30,951 nucleotides of DNA from an uncultured Butyricicoccus sp. (GCA_900547195.1 URFQ01000022.1:1-30951), one strand, 5' to 3'. Shown: positions 15,688 through 23,910, counted from the stretch's first letter. Numbers and translations are program-made. The notes: generated from the letters alone by a model not told the origin.

Positions 15688-15891
15688 ATGATAACGTATA
15701 AACCGTTTTATCAAACACTGCTGAAAAAGGGCGTGACCGAATACCATTTAATTTTTAAAGAGGGCATATCGCCCAATACCCTACAAAGAATGCGGCATGG
15801 CGGGAATATCACGATGAAAACGCTCGACACGCTGTGCTTCGTCCTCGACTGTGAGGTCTCGGATATCATCCGCTACGAGAAGGATGAGTGA
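15688..15891 (+). CDS. Small Cro/C1-type HTH protein (YozG-like)
   Basis: A 67-residue protein that is a lone helix-turn-helix domain: FYQTLLKKGVTEYHLI (7-22), recognition helix ISPNTLQRMRHGGNIT (27-42), and KTLDTLCFVLDCEVSDIIRYEKD (44-66), the standard end of COG3655/HTH_26 proteins. Three in-frame starts exist: GTG 15679, ATG 15682 (out of frame) and ATG 15688. GAGGTGA at 15676-15682 places 15688 best. It faces away from the 55-residue gene, sharing an 86-base region with a 9-bp dyad. Such proteins act as small repressors in chromosomal and mobile contexts. Confidence 0.82.
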   Translation: MITYKPFYQTLLKKGVTEYHLIFKEGISPNTLQRMRHGGNITMKTLDTLCFVLDCEVSDIIRYEKDE

Positions 15892-15944
15892 CGGCTTCCC
15901 CTTTGTACAAATTGCGGAAACTGGACGCCGGATAGCGTTCCCCC

Positions 15945-15973
15945 TTTACATGGCGGCGTATTTTGGATATAAT
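15945..15973 (+). promoter_or_regulatory. Promoter of prfB
   Basis: TTTACA at 15945-15950, a 17-base spacer, TATAAT at 15968-15973, about 36 bases before the chosen start. Confidence 0.75.
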
Positions 15974-16008
15974 AGAATCGCTATATTATGGAGAAGGAGC
16001 ATTTTCAA

Positions 16009-17136
16009 ATGCTGCAATTTGAAGAATACAAGGTAAAGCTCACGAACATGGAGCCCGCGCTCGAAGAGCTGCGCGGCAACCTGAACCTCGAGCAGGCCGC
16101 GCGCGAGGTGGATGAGCTCGAAATGAAGTCGGCGCAGCCCGGCTTTTGGGATAAGCCGGAGGAAAGCCAGAAAGTCGTGTCGCGCATGGGCGCGTTAAAG
16201 GGCAAGATCGAAGGCTATAACAACCTGCACAGCCAGTGGGAGGATCTGCTGACCCTGTGCGAAATGGCGATTGAGGAAAACGACGAATCCATGCTCGAGG
16301 AGCTGGAGAACGGCTATGCCCACGTCGAAGAAGAGATGGAAAAGCAGAAAATGTCCACCCTGCTCACCGGGGAATACGACCGCAACAATGCGCTCGTGTC
16401 CTTCCACGCCGGCGCGGGCGGCACCGAGGCGCAGGACTGGTGCTCCATGCTGTACCGCATGTACACCCGCTGGGCGGAGCGCCACGGCTTCACCTACAAA
16501 ATCATGGATTACCAGGACGGCGAAGAGGCTGGGCTCAAGTCGGCCGATATCATCATTGAAGGCGAAAACGCCTATGGCTTCCTCAAGGGCGAATCGGGCG
16601 TGCACCGTCTGGTGCGTATTTCGCCGTTTGACTCGTCCGGACGCCGGCATACGTCGTTCTCGGCGGTCGAGGTCATCCCGGATATTCCGGACACTTCCAC
16701 GGATTTTGAGATCAAGCCCGAGGATTATGAGATGCAGGTCTTCCGCTCCAGCGGCGCGGGCGGCCAGCACATCAATAAGACCTCGTCGGCGGTGCGCCTG
16801 ATCCACAAGGCGACCGGTATCGTGGTTTCGTGCCAGACCGAGCGCAGCCAGTTCCAGAACAAGGATAACTGCCTGCGTATGCTGCGTTCCAAGCTGGTGG
16901 AGATCAAGGAGCGCGAGCATCTCGACAAGATTTCCGACATCAAGGGCGATCAGAAGAAGATCGAATGGGGCAGCCAGATCCGTTCCTATGTCTTCATGCC
17001 CTATACGCTGGCCAAGGACACCCGTACCGCGTTTGAGAACACGAATATTAACGCGGTGATGGACGGCGATCTTGACGGCTTCATCAACGCCTATCTCACG
17101 GCGCTGGCGACGGGCGAGTGGGCAAGCAAAACCTGA
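16009..17136 (+). CDS. prfB: Peptide chain release factor 2
   Basis: A 375-residue RF2 that reads UGA and UAA and triggers peptide release at the ribosome. Domain 1 spans about 1-115, the SPF tripeptide that reads the stop codon is at 205-207, and GGQ (SGAGGQHINKTSSAVR) at 251-253 reaches the peptidyl-transferase centre. The ATG at 16009 lies 9 bases after GGAGAAGGAG; the in-frame ATG at 15988 overlaps that RBS and is less likely. Many bacterial prfB genes need a programmed +1 frameshift at an in-frame UGA near codon 25; here the frame runs straight through LRGNLNLEQAAR (21-32) with no UGA, so autoregulation by frameshifting is absent. Monocistronic. Confidence 0.97.
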   Translation: MLQFEEYKVKLTNMEPALEELRGNLNLEQAAREVDELEMKSAQPGFWDKPEESQKVVSRMGALKGKIEGYNNLHSQWEDLLTLCEMAIEENDESMLEELENGYAHVEEEMEKQKMSTLLTGEYDRNNALVSFHAGAGGTEAQDWCSMLYRMYTRWAERHGFTYKIMDYQDGEEAGLKSADIIIEGENAYGFLKGESGVHRLVRISPFDSSGRRHTSFSAVEVIPDIPDTSTDFEIKPEDYEMQVFRSSGAGGQHINKTSSAVRLIHKATGIVVSCQTERSQFQNKDNCLRMLRSKLVEIKEREHLDKISDIKGDQKKIEWGSQIRSYVFMPYTLAKDTRTAFENTNINAVMDGDLDGFINAYLTALATGEWASKT

Positions 17137-17147
17137 TATGAGCGTGC

Positions 17148-17181
17148 AAAAAGCTTCTGCGGAAACGCGGAAGCTTTTTTT
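17148..17181 (+). terminator. Terminator after prfB
   Basis: AAAAAGCTTCTGCG, a GAAA loop, then CGCGGAAGCTTTTTTT: a long stem with a GNRA-type tetraloop and a T run. Confidence 0.92.
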
Positions 17182-17189
17182 GCGCCGGA

Positions 17190-17224
17190 AAGCGGCAGGA
17201 TACCATTTGGCGTCCTGCCGCTTT
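17190..17224. terminator. Stem-loop, possible terminator for the dehydrogenase gene
   Basis: AAAGCGGCAGGA and TCCTGCCGCTTT form a 12-bp stem with a 12-base loop, 33 bases after the stop of the minus-strand gene. The T run is short, so termination may be weak. Confidence 0.55.
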
Positions 17225-17257
17225 CGGGGTGAGATATTAAGAGAAGAAGAAAAGGTC

Positions 17258-18259
17258 TTAGTAGGTCAGCTGCATGGGCTTATTCCCGCGGAATGAAGCG
17301 GTTGCGGTCAGCGCCAGCTTGATGCCGATCATGCCGTCGTATGCGGTGACCGGGGACGGCTTGCCTTCGAGGACGTTCTGCACAAAGGCGGACATTTCCA
17401 GCTCGTAAGCGTCCTTGAAGCGGCCGAGGCACCAGTTCGCCATGTCGTAGGTAATTTCCTGCCCGCCGACCGTCTTGAACGGGGTCAGTTGTTCCTGGCC
17501 GACAAACACGCTCTTCGTCAGGCCGATCACTTCGGTGCGGGTGTCGTACACGTCGTTCGCGTTGCGGCTAATTTCGATCATGCCGAGGCCGCCGTTCTGG
17601 AACTTGAGCAGCATCTGGCCGTCGTCCACGTCGTTCAGGTCTTTTAGGAACGCATGCTTCAGGACAGCGCCCTGCGCGTAAATTTCCGTGATCTCACAGC
17701 CCATCAGCCAGCGGGCAACATCGAGGTCGTGGATGCCCATGTCAACGAACAGGCCGCCGGACTGCGGGACATATGCCGGCGGGGGGCCGTTGGGGTCGCG
17801 CTGGCAGTCGTGGATGTAAATCGGCTTGCCGCAGGCGCCCGATTCGATCATCTTCTTGGCGGCGACATGGCCCGGGTCAAAGCGGCGCATGAAGCCGACC
17901 TGTAAGTAAAGGCCTGCCTTTTCGACGGCTTCCATAATCTTTTCCGCTTCCTCCGCGGTAAAAGTAATGGGTTTTTCCACAAAGATCGGCTTGCCGGACG
18001 CGATCACATCCATCAGGACGTCGTAGTGGGTCTGGGTGGGGGTCGCGACAACAACAGCCTCCACAGCCGGATCCTTCAGCATTTCCTTGTAATCGGCATA
18101 GCCGGTCACGCCAAAGTCGTCGACGCCGCGCTCAAGCGCTGCCGGGAACGGGTCGGAAACCGCGACCAGACGTGCGCCCATGGTGCGGGTGACGTTCATG
18201 GCGTGCTGATAGCCTAGGCGGCCGAGGCCGATGACACCGATGCCCAAAGTCTTTTTCAT
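17258..18259 (-). CDS. iolG: Gfo/Idh/MocA oxidoreductase, probable inositol 2-dehydrogenase
   Basis: A 333-residue NAD-dependent dehydrogenase. The Rossmann motif GLGRLG is at 11-16, EKP at 95-97 (Lys96), and GGLFVDMGIHDLDVARWL (168-185) holds Asp173 and His177, which with the Lys form the catalytic set described for Bacillus IolG. IolG oxidises myo-inositol to scyllo-inosose, the first step of inositol use. GGAGGT lies about 9 bases before the ATG. It is divergent from a sugar ABC importer with its own LacI regulator, which supports a role in using the imported compound. Other Gfo/Idh members act on scyllo-inositol, chiro-inositol or sugars, and no iolB/C/D/E genes are in view, so the exact substrate stays open. 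Confidence 0.78.
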   Translation of the reverse strand: MKKTLGIGVIGLGRLGYQHAMNVTRTMGARLVAVSDPFPAALERGVDDFGVTGYADYKEMLKDPAVEAVVVATPTQTHYDVLMDVIASGKPIFVEKPITFTAEEAEKIMEAVEKAGLYLQVGFMRRFDPGHVAAKKMIESGACGKPIYIHDCQRDPNGPPPAYVPQSGGLFVDMGIHDLDVARWLMGCEITEIYAQGAVLKHAFLKDLNDVDDGQMLLKFQNGGLGMIEISRNANDVYDTRTEVIGLTKSVFVGQEQLTPFKTVGGQEITYDMANWCLGRFKDAYELEMSAFVQNVLEGKPSPVTAYDGMIGIKLALTATASFRGNKPMQLTY

Positions 18260-18671
18260 AGAGATCTACCTCCAAGTTCAAGTTTCGCATTTACCAGGGA
18301 GGCCGGGTATGGCGTTCGCCCTGGGTGGTTTTCCTGTTGAAACTATCGTACCACATAATATGAAAATGTCAATAAAATTAATATTACAAATATGAAAAAG
18401 AAAAATTGTGCAAAGCGGCAAAAACGCAGCTTTCTGAAAAAAGAGTTTGTCAGGGACAAAAAGCATAAATGCAGCGCAATGAAAACAAAATAAAAGCAAT
18501 ATTTCAGCAAAAAAGACGCAGTTTGGCCGGGTTATACAGAAATATAGACAATTGAGAGAAAGAATGCCTTTGGATGTACAAACAAATGCAAACGGATGCT
18601 AAACAAAATAATCGTGCATTTTGCATATGAAGCCAAAGGAATTTTCGTGAAAATTATCGTGATTAATGTGA
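18260..18671. other. AT-rich divergent regulatory region
   Basis: About 490 gene-free bases (to 18750) between iolG and the ABC operon, far richer in A+T than both flanks. It contains one promoter in each direction and three TCGTGA strings before the ABC operon promoter. The middle (about 18400-18600) has A-tracts but no recognisable site or RNA. Confidence 0.5.
18345..18372 (-). promoter_or_regulatory. Promoter of the iolG-like gene
   Basis: Minus strand TTGACA (18372-18367), a 16-base spacer, TACGAT (18350-18345), about 90 bases before the ATG. Confidence 0.6.
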
Positions 18672-18692
18672 TTGACATATGATAAATCGTGA
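18645..18692 (+). promoter_or_regulatory. Repeated TCGTGA motifs at the ABC operon promoter
   Basis: TCGTGA at 18645-18650, 18657-18662 and 18687-18692, two upstream of the -35 box and one in the spacer; a related TCGTGC is at 18612. Spacings of 12 and 30 bases. They could be half-sites for the downstream LacI protein or another regulator; no full palindrome is evident. Confidence 0.4.
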
Positions 18693-18700
18693 AATATACT
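18672..18700 (+). promoter_or_regulatory. Promoter of the sugar ABC operon
   Basis: TTGACA at 18672-18677, a 17-base spacer, TATACT at 18695-18700; about 50 bases before the start codon. Confidence 0.85.
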
Positions 18701-18750
18701 AAGGATAACAACTTCGCGGAGCATCGGAAGAGAAGCAAGGAGGAGTGAAG

Positions 18751-20304
18751 ATGTCAGAGAGCACGCGGCCTGTCACGGAGCGAACGGGAGCAGGCAAGGC
18801 ACAGGCGCCGCTGCTGGAAATGCGCGATATCACCAAAATCTTCCCCGGCGTTGTGGCACTGAGCCACGTCAACCTCACCATCCATCAGGGGGAAATCCAC
18901 CTGCTGCTTGGCGAGAACGGCGCGGGCAAATCAACCATGATCAAAACCATAATCGGCATCAATAAGCCCGAGGGCGGCGAGATGTTCTGGCTCGGCCGGC
19001 CGGCCAAGCTGCACAGCATCCAGGATGCGTATGACCTCGGCATTGCGGTCATCTATCAGGAGCTGAGCAATATCCCCTGCCTGAGCGTGGTCGAAAACAT
19101 GTATCTTGGCTTTGAAAAGCGCAAGGGCGGCTTCATCGATTGGAAGGAGCAGAAACGCTGCGCCCGAAAAGCGCTGGAGCGTGTCGGGCTGGCCGATCTT
19201 GATGTGGACACCCCGATGGAGAAGCTCGGTATGGGCCAGCGGCAGCTCGTGGAGATCGCCCGTGCGATCGACCGCAACGCCAAGCTGCTCATCATGGACG
19301 AGCCGACCTCGTCGCTCAGCCGCAAGGAGATTGATTTCCTGCTCGACCTGATGCAGGAGCTCAACCAGAAGGACGGGGTTTCCATCCTGTTCATCACCCA
19401 TAAGCTTGATGAGGCGAAAAAGGTTGGGCATAAGGTCACGGTTCTGAAAAACGGCCAAAATTCCGGCCCGACCATCGACGTAGCGGGCGTGACCGAGGAT
19501 CAGATCATTAAGATGATGGTCGGCCGTTCGCTGGAAGAGAAGTTCCCGAAACGTGACGTCCCCATCGGCGGTGAAGTGTTCCGCTGCGAGGGTCTGAGCG
19601 CGGAGAAGTTTGATAACATCGGGTTTTCGGTTCGGAAGGGCGAAATGCTCGGCGTGTTCGGCCTGGTCGGCGCGGGGCGCACCGAGACCATGCGCGCCAT
19701 CTTCGGCGCAGACCCGCTGGCCGACGGCCATATCTATATCGACGAGCAGGAAGTCCGCATCAAAAACCCGCAGGACGCCATCAAAAAGGGCGTCGTCCTC
19801 ATCACCGAGAACCGCAAGGAGGAGGGCCTTATCCTCATCCATGACGTCATCGAGAACGGCACAATCGTCACCATGCGGCAGTTTAAGAACAAGCTCGGCC
19901 TCATCAGCAACAAAAAACGCCGTGAAATGGTGGAAAAGTACGGGAATTACCTGAACCTGCGCCCCATGCAGCCGGATAAGCTTTCGGTCAATTTCTCGGG
20001 CGGCAACCAGCAGAAGATCGTTATCCTCAAATGGCTGCTGTCCGGCGCCAAGGTATTTATCTTTGATGAACCGACCAAGGGGGTCGACGTCGGCGCCAAG
20101 GTGGAAATCTACAACATTATGAATTCCCTGCTCGAGGACGGCGCGTCAATCATCATGGTCTCTTCGGAAATGGAGGAGATCCTCGGCATGAGCGACCGCG
20201 TAATGGTTATGTATGAAGGCAGGCAGACCGGCATCGTGGCAAACGACGGCTCGGTTGGACAGGAAGAAATCCTGACGCTGGCAACGGGAGGTAAACTGGA
20301 ATGA
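18751..20304 (+). CDS. Sugar ABC transporter ATP-binding protein (RbsA/MglA type)
   Basis: A 517-residue double ATPase of the CUT2 sugar importer family. The first half has Walker A GENGAGKS (54-61), signature MGQRQ (161-165) and Walker B LLIMDEPTSSL (179-189). The second half has a degenerate Walker A GLVGAGRT (304-311), signature FSGGNQQ (415-421) and FIFDEPTKGVD (436-446); this asymmetry is usual for RbsA. The ATG at 18751 has AAGGAGGAG 7 bases upstream; an in-frame GTG at 18745 touches the RBS. It is first of a three-gene operon with permease and binding lipoprotein. Divergent iolG suggests an inositol-type substrate; ribose, galactose or xylose importers look the same at this level. Confidence 0.93.
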   Translation: MSESTRPVTERTGAGKAQAPLLEMRDITKIFPGVVALSHVNLTIHQGEIHLLLGENGAGKSTMIKTIIGINKPEGGEMFWLGRPAKLHSIQDAYDLGIAVIYQELSNIPCLSVVENMYLGFEKRKGGFIDWKEQKRCARKALERVGLADLDVDTPMEKLGMGQRQLVEIARAIDRNAKLLIMDEPTSSLSRKEIDFLLDLMQELNQKDGVSILFITHKLDEAKKVGHKVTVLKNGQNSGPTIDVAGVTEDQIIKMMVGRSLEEKFPKRDVPIGGEVFRCEGLSAEKFDNIGFSVRKGEMLGVFGLVGAGRTETMRAIFGADPLADGHIYIDEQEVRIKNPQDAIKKGVVLITENRKEEGLILIHDVIENGTIVTMRQFKNKLGLISNKKRREMVEKYGNYLNLRPMQPDKLSVNFSGGNQQKIVILKWLLSGAKVFIFDEPTKGVDVGAKVEIYNIMNSLLEDGASIIMVSSEMEEILGMSDRVMVMYEGRQTGIVANDGSVGQEEILTLATGGKLE

Positions 20305-21323
20305 ACAACTCTGCGGCAACCAAAATGAAAGAACTGATCGGCAAGGCAGGCCCACTGGTGGCGCTGCTCCTGCTGGGTATTTTCCTGACCGTGAAAAACG
20401 AGAACTTTTTGACCGTGGGCAACCTGATGAACGTCGCGCGCCAGACCGCCCTGAACGGCTTCCTGTCGCTTGGCATGATGGTCTGCATCCTGACGGCCGG
20501 TATCGACCTGTCCATCGGCTATACCATGACGCTGTCCACCATCGTCATGGCCAAATGCGCGGTGGAATTGGGCTGGAACCCCATCCTTTGCCTGATCGTC
20601 TGCATCCTGTCCGGCGCCGTACTTGGCCTTATCAACGGCCTGCTGCTTACAAAGTGCAAGCTGCCCCACCCCTTTATCTCCACGCTCGGCACGCAGAACA
20701 TCTATAAGGGCGTCGGCCTTGTCATCACGGGCGCAACCCCGATTGCGGGCATGCCGCTCGCGATCAAATGGGCCGGCTCCTCGTTCCTGAGCAGCAACCC
20801 GGAGTCCCCGCTGGGGCGCATCCCGGTATCCTTTGTGCTGATGCTGCTTGTATACATCCTGTTCAGCGTCTTCCTGAACTATACGACCCTGGGCCGCCAT
20901 ATCTACGCGGTCGGCGGCAATATCAATACGGCGGGCCTGTCTGGCATCAACGTGGATTTTGTCCGCACCAGCGTTTATGTGATTTCGGGCGTTATGGCTG
21001 CCCTCGGCGGCATCATGCTGACCGGCCGTACCGATTCGGCGTATCCGCTGTCCGGCAACCTGCTGGAAAACGACGCCATCGCTGCGGTCATCATCGGCGG
21101 CACCAGCTTCTTCGGCGGCAAGGGCAACGTGCTCGGCACCTTTACCGGCGTGCTGCTGATTTCCGTTTTGCGCAACGGCCTGAACCTGCTGAATGTATCC
21201 TCGGATATGCAGACCATTTTCCTCGGCGGCATCATCATCGTCGCGGTATTCATCGACGTTGTGCGCGGCGGCGGCTTCAAGCGGGTCAAGCGCATGAAGA
21301 GGGAAGAAAAGGCGGCCGCATAA
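20301..21323 (+). CDS. Sugar ABC transporter permease (RbsC type)
   Basis: A 340-residue inner-membrane permease of the BPD_transp_2 family with about 8-10 helices. The typical ILTAGIDLSIG segment lies near residues 62-72, INTAGLSGINVD near 211-222 (EAA-like loop) and GGTSFFGGKGNVLGTFTG near 264-281. It overlaps the ATPase gene by 4 bases (ATGA), so translation is coupled. It forms the channel for the sugar bound by the lipoprotein encoded next. Full length for CUT2 permeases. Confidence 0.95.
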   Translation: MNNSAATKMKELIGKAGPLVALLLLGIFLTVKNENFLTVGNLMNVARQTALNGFLSLGMMVCILTAGIDLSIGYTMTLSTIVMAKCAVELGWNPILCLIVCILSGAVLGLINGLLLTKCKLPHPFISTLGTQNIYKGVGLVITGATPIAGMPLAIKWAGSSFLSSNPESPLGRIPVSFVLMLLVYILFSVFLNYTTLGRHIYAVGGNINTAGLSGINVDFVRTSVYVISGVMAALGGIMLTGRTDSAYPLSGNLLENDAIAAVIIGGTSFFGGKGNVLGTFTGVLLISVLRNGLNLLNVSSDMQTIFLGGIIIVAVFIDVVRGGGFKRVKRMKREEKAAA

Positions 21324-21385
21324 GTTCTGTAGCATCCCCTCGGGAGAGGAAGAGAATACAACCATTTATTAAGGAGGAAAAAACG

Positions 21386-22432
21386 ATGAAACTGAAGAGA
21401 AGAATGTTGGCGCTGGCAATGAGCGGGCTGATGCTCACCGGAACCCTGGCGGGCTGCGGCGGCGGAGACGGTAAGGAACCCGCGGCAAGCGGCGGCGGAT
21501 CGCAGCCCGTGGCGTCCTCGCCTGCGGACGGCGGCGATGCGTATGAGATCACGACCATCTGCATGGCGCTTAACAGCGATTACTGGCATATGGTTGAGGC
21601 GGGCGCAAAGCTGGCCGGCAAGGAGCTGGGCGTCAAGGTCAACGTCATTGGCCCGAACGCGGAATCCGACTCTGCGACACAGATCAACATGGTCGAAGAT
21701 GCGGTCAACAATAAGGTGGACGCCATCGTGCTCGCGGCGAACGAGCCGACCTCGCTGGTCTCCGCGGCGCAAACGGTCAAAAGCGCGGGCATCCCGCTGG
21801 TTCTGATTGACGCGATGCTGAACACCGACGACGAATCCCTGTACTCCTGCTTCGTCGGCACCGGCAACCTGGACGCAGGCCGACAGGGCGGCGAGTTCAT
21901 TGCCTCCAAGCTGCAAAAGGGCGATAAGGTTGCTATCATCCGCGGCCTGGTTGGCCAGACGGTCCATGACCAGCGCGCAGACGGCGCACAGCAAGCCATG
22001 GAAGCCGCGGGCCTGGAAGTGGTGGCGATTCAGCCGGCGGACTCCGATCGCGGCAAGGCGGTCAATGTCGCGGAGAACATTATCCAGGCGAACCCGGACA
22101 TCAAAGCATTCTACTCCACCAACGACGATATGGCGCTGGGCGCATACCAGGCCGTTGCTGCCGCCGGCCTGAAGGACGTTGTTGTTGTCGGCTTTGACGG
22201 CACCTTCAATGCAATGGATTCCATCGCAAAGGGCGAGATGAGCGGTTCGGTTGCGCAGCAGCCCATCGAGGAAGGTTATCAGGGCGTTGTCAACGCGGTC
22301 AAGCTGCTGAAGGGCGAAACCGTTGAAAAGCAGCAGCCGCTGGATGTTGTTGTCCTGAACGCGGAGAATGTTGCAGACTTCCGTGCAGAGGTCGAGGCGA
22401 AGATTCAGGAGTCCGGCGTAAAGCTCGGTTAA
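21386..22432 (+). CDS. Sugar-binding lipoprotein of the ABC importer
   Basis: A 348-residue periplasmic-binding-protein-like 1 protein (Peripla_BP_4), anchored outside the membrane. A signal peptide with lipobox LAGC (Cys24) is followed by a Gly/Ser/Pro linker (26-50) and the two-lobed domain: ITTICMALNSDYWHMV, KVDAIVLAANEPTSL, FYSTNDDMALGAYQAV and VVVGFDGTFNAM, the standard RbsB-like strands. The ATG has AAGGAGG 8 bases upstream. The frame is open for 600 bases before this start but only as a shadow of the permease gene. It sits last in the operon before a terminator, 62 bases after the permease; this spacing often raises expression of the binding protein. Confidence 0.94.
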   Translation: MKLKRRMLALAMSGLMLTGTLAGCGGGDGKEPAASGGGSQPVASSPADGGDAYEITTICMALNSDYWHMVEAGAKLAGKELGVKVNVIGPNAESDSATQINMVEDAVNNKVDAIVLAANEPTSLVSAAQTVKSAGIPLVLIDAMLNTDDESLYSCFVGTGNLDAGRQGGEFIASKLQKGDKVAIIRGLVGQTVHDQRADGAQQAMEAAGLEVVAIQPADSDRGKAVNVAENIIQANPDIKAFYSTNDDMALGAYQAVAAAGLKDVVVVGFDGTFNAMDSIAKGEMSGSVAQQPIEEGYQGVVNAVKLLKGETVEKQQPLDVVVLNAENVADFRAEVEAKIQESGVKLG

Positions 22433-22443
22433 GTCAATCTGGG

Positions 22444-22474
22444 AAAAACAGCGCCGCACCGGCGCTGTTTTTTT
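22444..22474 (+). terminator. Terminator of the ABC operon
   Basis: AAAAACAGCGCCG, a CAC loop, CGGCGCTGTTTTTTT: a 13-bp stem with a long T run. Confidence 0.95.
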
Positions 22475-22522
22475 ATAAAAAGGCGGCCGCCATCCCGGTT
22501 TCCCGCGGCCTTCGTTTTTCTG

Positions 22523-22551
22523 TTGCTTTTAACTGAGAAATGGAGTATCAT
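22523..22551 (+). promoter_or_regulatory. Promoter of the LacI-family gene
   Basis: TTGCTT at 22523-22528, a 17-base spacer, TATCAT at 22546-22551. Confidence 0.55.
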
Positions 22552-22604
22552 AAAATGGTATATTGAAGCAATCAGGATGCGAAATCCTGTATGGAGGTAT
22601 GGGT

Positions 22605-23639
22605 ATGAGAGTCACACTGAAGGATATTGCGCAGCGGTCGGGGGTATCGGTCAACACGGTTTCTCTTGCACTGCGGAACATGCCGAGTGTCAAACAGGAA
22701 ACCCGGGAAAACATCCTCCAGATTGCCGAAGAACTCGGCTATTTCGGGCAAAAGGGCAAGGCCGAAATGCGGAACATCGGCCTGGTCTCCACCGGGGAAC
22801 GCCTGCGGGATTCCTATTTCTATATGAGCTTCCATCAGCACATCCTGAGCACAGCGCACGAATATAATTACAACCTCATGGTTTTCAGCGGCACGTCCTG
22901 CGACGTGGCCCTGGATGAGCTGCGCCGCAAGTTTGAAAGCAACTCGATCGCGGGTATTATCATCCTCGGCGACATGGAGGAGCGCATTGCGGCCAAGGTT
23001 GCCCGGTGCGGGATCCCGGTCATCGCGACCGGCACACGGTACGACAATTTGCAGGTATGCACCATCATTGAGGATAACCTCAAGGGCGGCCTGATGGCGG
23101 TTGGGCATCTGTACGGCCGCGGGTACCGCAAAATTGGCTTTCTGGGCAATCCCAACCACAGTACCGGATTTATGGAGCGGTACGAAGGCTATATGGGCGC
23201 CATGATGCATTATGGGCTGCCGGTCAATCCGGGGCATGTGGTGACCGACATGGATCGGGTGCATGTTTATGATTATCCGCGTTTGTTTGCGGCGCTGCAG
23301 CGCTGTGAAACCATGCCCGAGGCATTCATCTGCACGAACGACAATATGGCGATGATTGGGATGAAGGCGCTTCTCGCGCAGGGGTTTTCGGTGCCCGGGG
23401 ATGTGGCGCTTGTGGGCTTCGACAACACTGTGATGGGCAAAATGGCGATCCCGGCGATTACCTCGGTGGATGTGCATTGCGCGGCACAGGCGGAGGCCTG
23501 CGTGAAAAAGCTGATTTCGTTCATCCAGAACGGGGAGACCATCAGCGAACGCATTGTGCTTCCGGTGACGCTCGCGGAGGGGGAGTCGGTTGGTTTCATA
23601 CATGCGGAATCATCAAAAAATTTGGAACGCACTCTGTAA
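22605..23639 (+). CDS. LacI-family transcriptional regulator
   Basis: A 344-residue regulator. Residues 1-50 form the LacI headpiece (VTLKDIAQRSGVSVNTVSLALRN, hinge region to about 55), followed by a periplasmic-binding-like sensor domain with IAGIIILGD, the GYRKIGFLGN strand, FICTNDNMAMIGMKAL and VALVGFDNT. Three in-frame ATGs cluster at the start; that at 22605 is 7 bases after ATGGAGGT and begins exactly at the family N-terminus. It is expressed from its own promoter after the ABC operon terminator. It most likely controls the ABC operon and perhaps iolG in response to the imported sugar or a product. Confidence 0.92.
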   Translation: MRVTLKDIAQRSGVSVNTVSLALRNMPSVKQETRENILQIAEELGYFGQKGKAEMRNIGLVSTGERLRDSYFYMSFHQHILSTAHEYNYNLMVFSGTSCDVALDELRRKFESNSIAGIIILGDMEERIAAKVARCGIPVIATGTRYDNLQVCTIIEDNLKGGLMAVGHLYGRGYRKIGFLGNPNHSTGFMERYEGYMGAMMHYGLPVNPGHVVTDMDRVHVYDYPRLFAALQRCETMPEAFICTNDNMAMIGMKALLAQGFSVPGDVALVGFDNTVMGKMAIPAITSVDVHCAAQAEACVKKLISFIQNGETISERIVLPVTLAEGESVGFIHAESSKNLERTL

Positions 23640-23655
23640 AAAGGGTGCGTTTTTA
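23626..23655 (+). terminator. Terminator overlapping the LacI stop codon
   Basis: AACGCACTC (23626-23634) pairs with GGGTGCGTT (23643-23651), then TTTTT; the TAA is in the loop. Confidence 0.85.
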
Positions 23656-23685
23656 TTGATATTATGCCGGATCATGAAAAATACA

Positions 23686-23722
23686 GCCCGCAGAGCGGGC
23701 GTAGCTTGTCGAAAAAGTTCCC
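23686..23722. repeat. Partial copy of the dispersed palindromic repeat
   Basis: A hairpin, GCCCGC-AGA-GCGGGC (23686-23700), followed by GTAGCTTGTCGAAAAAG. The same two modules occur in the other order at 23861-23910, so this looks like a second, incomplete or rearranged copy. Confidence 0.65.
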
Positions 23723-23748
23723 CACGCCACAGCGCGTATAAAATTCTC

Positions 23749-23780
23749 AAAAAAGTCAGGACATGTGCCTGACTTTTTTG
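23749..23780. terminator. Strong bidirectional terminator-like hairpin
   Basis: AAAAAAGTCAGG and CCTGACTTTTTT around ACATGTG (itself nearly palindromic). No gene ends directly before it on either strand, so it may belong to the repeat. Confidence 0.8.
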
Positions 23781-23841
23781 ACAACAAGAGTTTTGAAATG
23801 GCTCATTTATGCGCCTTTTCAAAACTCCCTCGCCCAGAGCC

Positions 23842-23910
23842 ATTTATGGCGGCGGGCGTACTTGTCGAAAAACTGTAGTTTTTCGACAAGTCTGAGCCCG
23901 CAGAGCGGGC
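23842..23910. repeat. Dispersed palindromic repeat, copy B
   Basis: From 23842 an ATTTATGGCGGCGGGCGTA lead runs into the hairpin CTTGTCGAAAAAC-TGTA-GTTTTTCGACAAG (13-bp perfect arms, 23861-23890), then TCTGA and a second hairpin, GCCCGC-AGA-GCGGGC (23896-23910). The first 53 bases recur in inverted orientation at 30901-30951 with a single-base length difference. Confidence 0.9.

Noticed and set aside
15434..15891. Toxin-antitoxin module
   Set aside because: The genes are divergent rather than an operon, and the 55-residue protein has no toxin-like features.
20109..21365. 418-codon antisense frame under the ABC genes
   Set aside because: Sense-strand genes are unambiguous; the protein is low-complexity antisense.
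20768..21385. Long open frame in front of the binding lipoprotein, in frame with it
   Set aside because: It is a shadow of the permease gene in another frame. The lipoprotein has its own RBS, signal peptide and lipobox at 21386.
20975..22459. 494-codon open frame antisense to permease and lipoprotein genes
   Set aside because: No RBS, odd composition (rich in Arg, His, Asn as expected from antisense of GC-rich genes), and both sense genes are clear.
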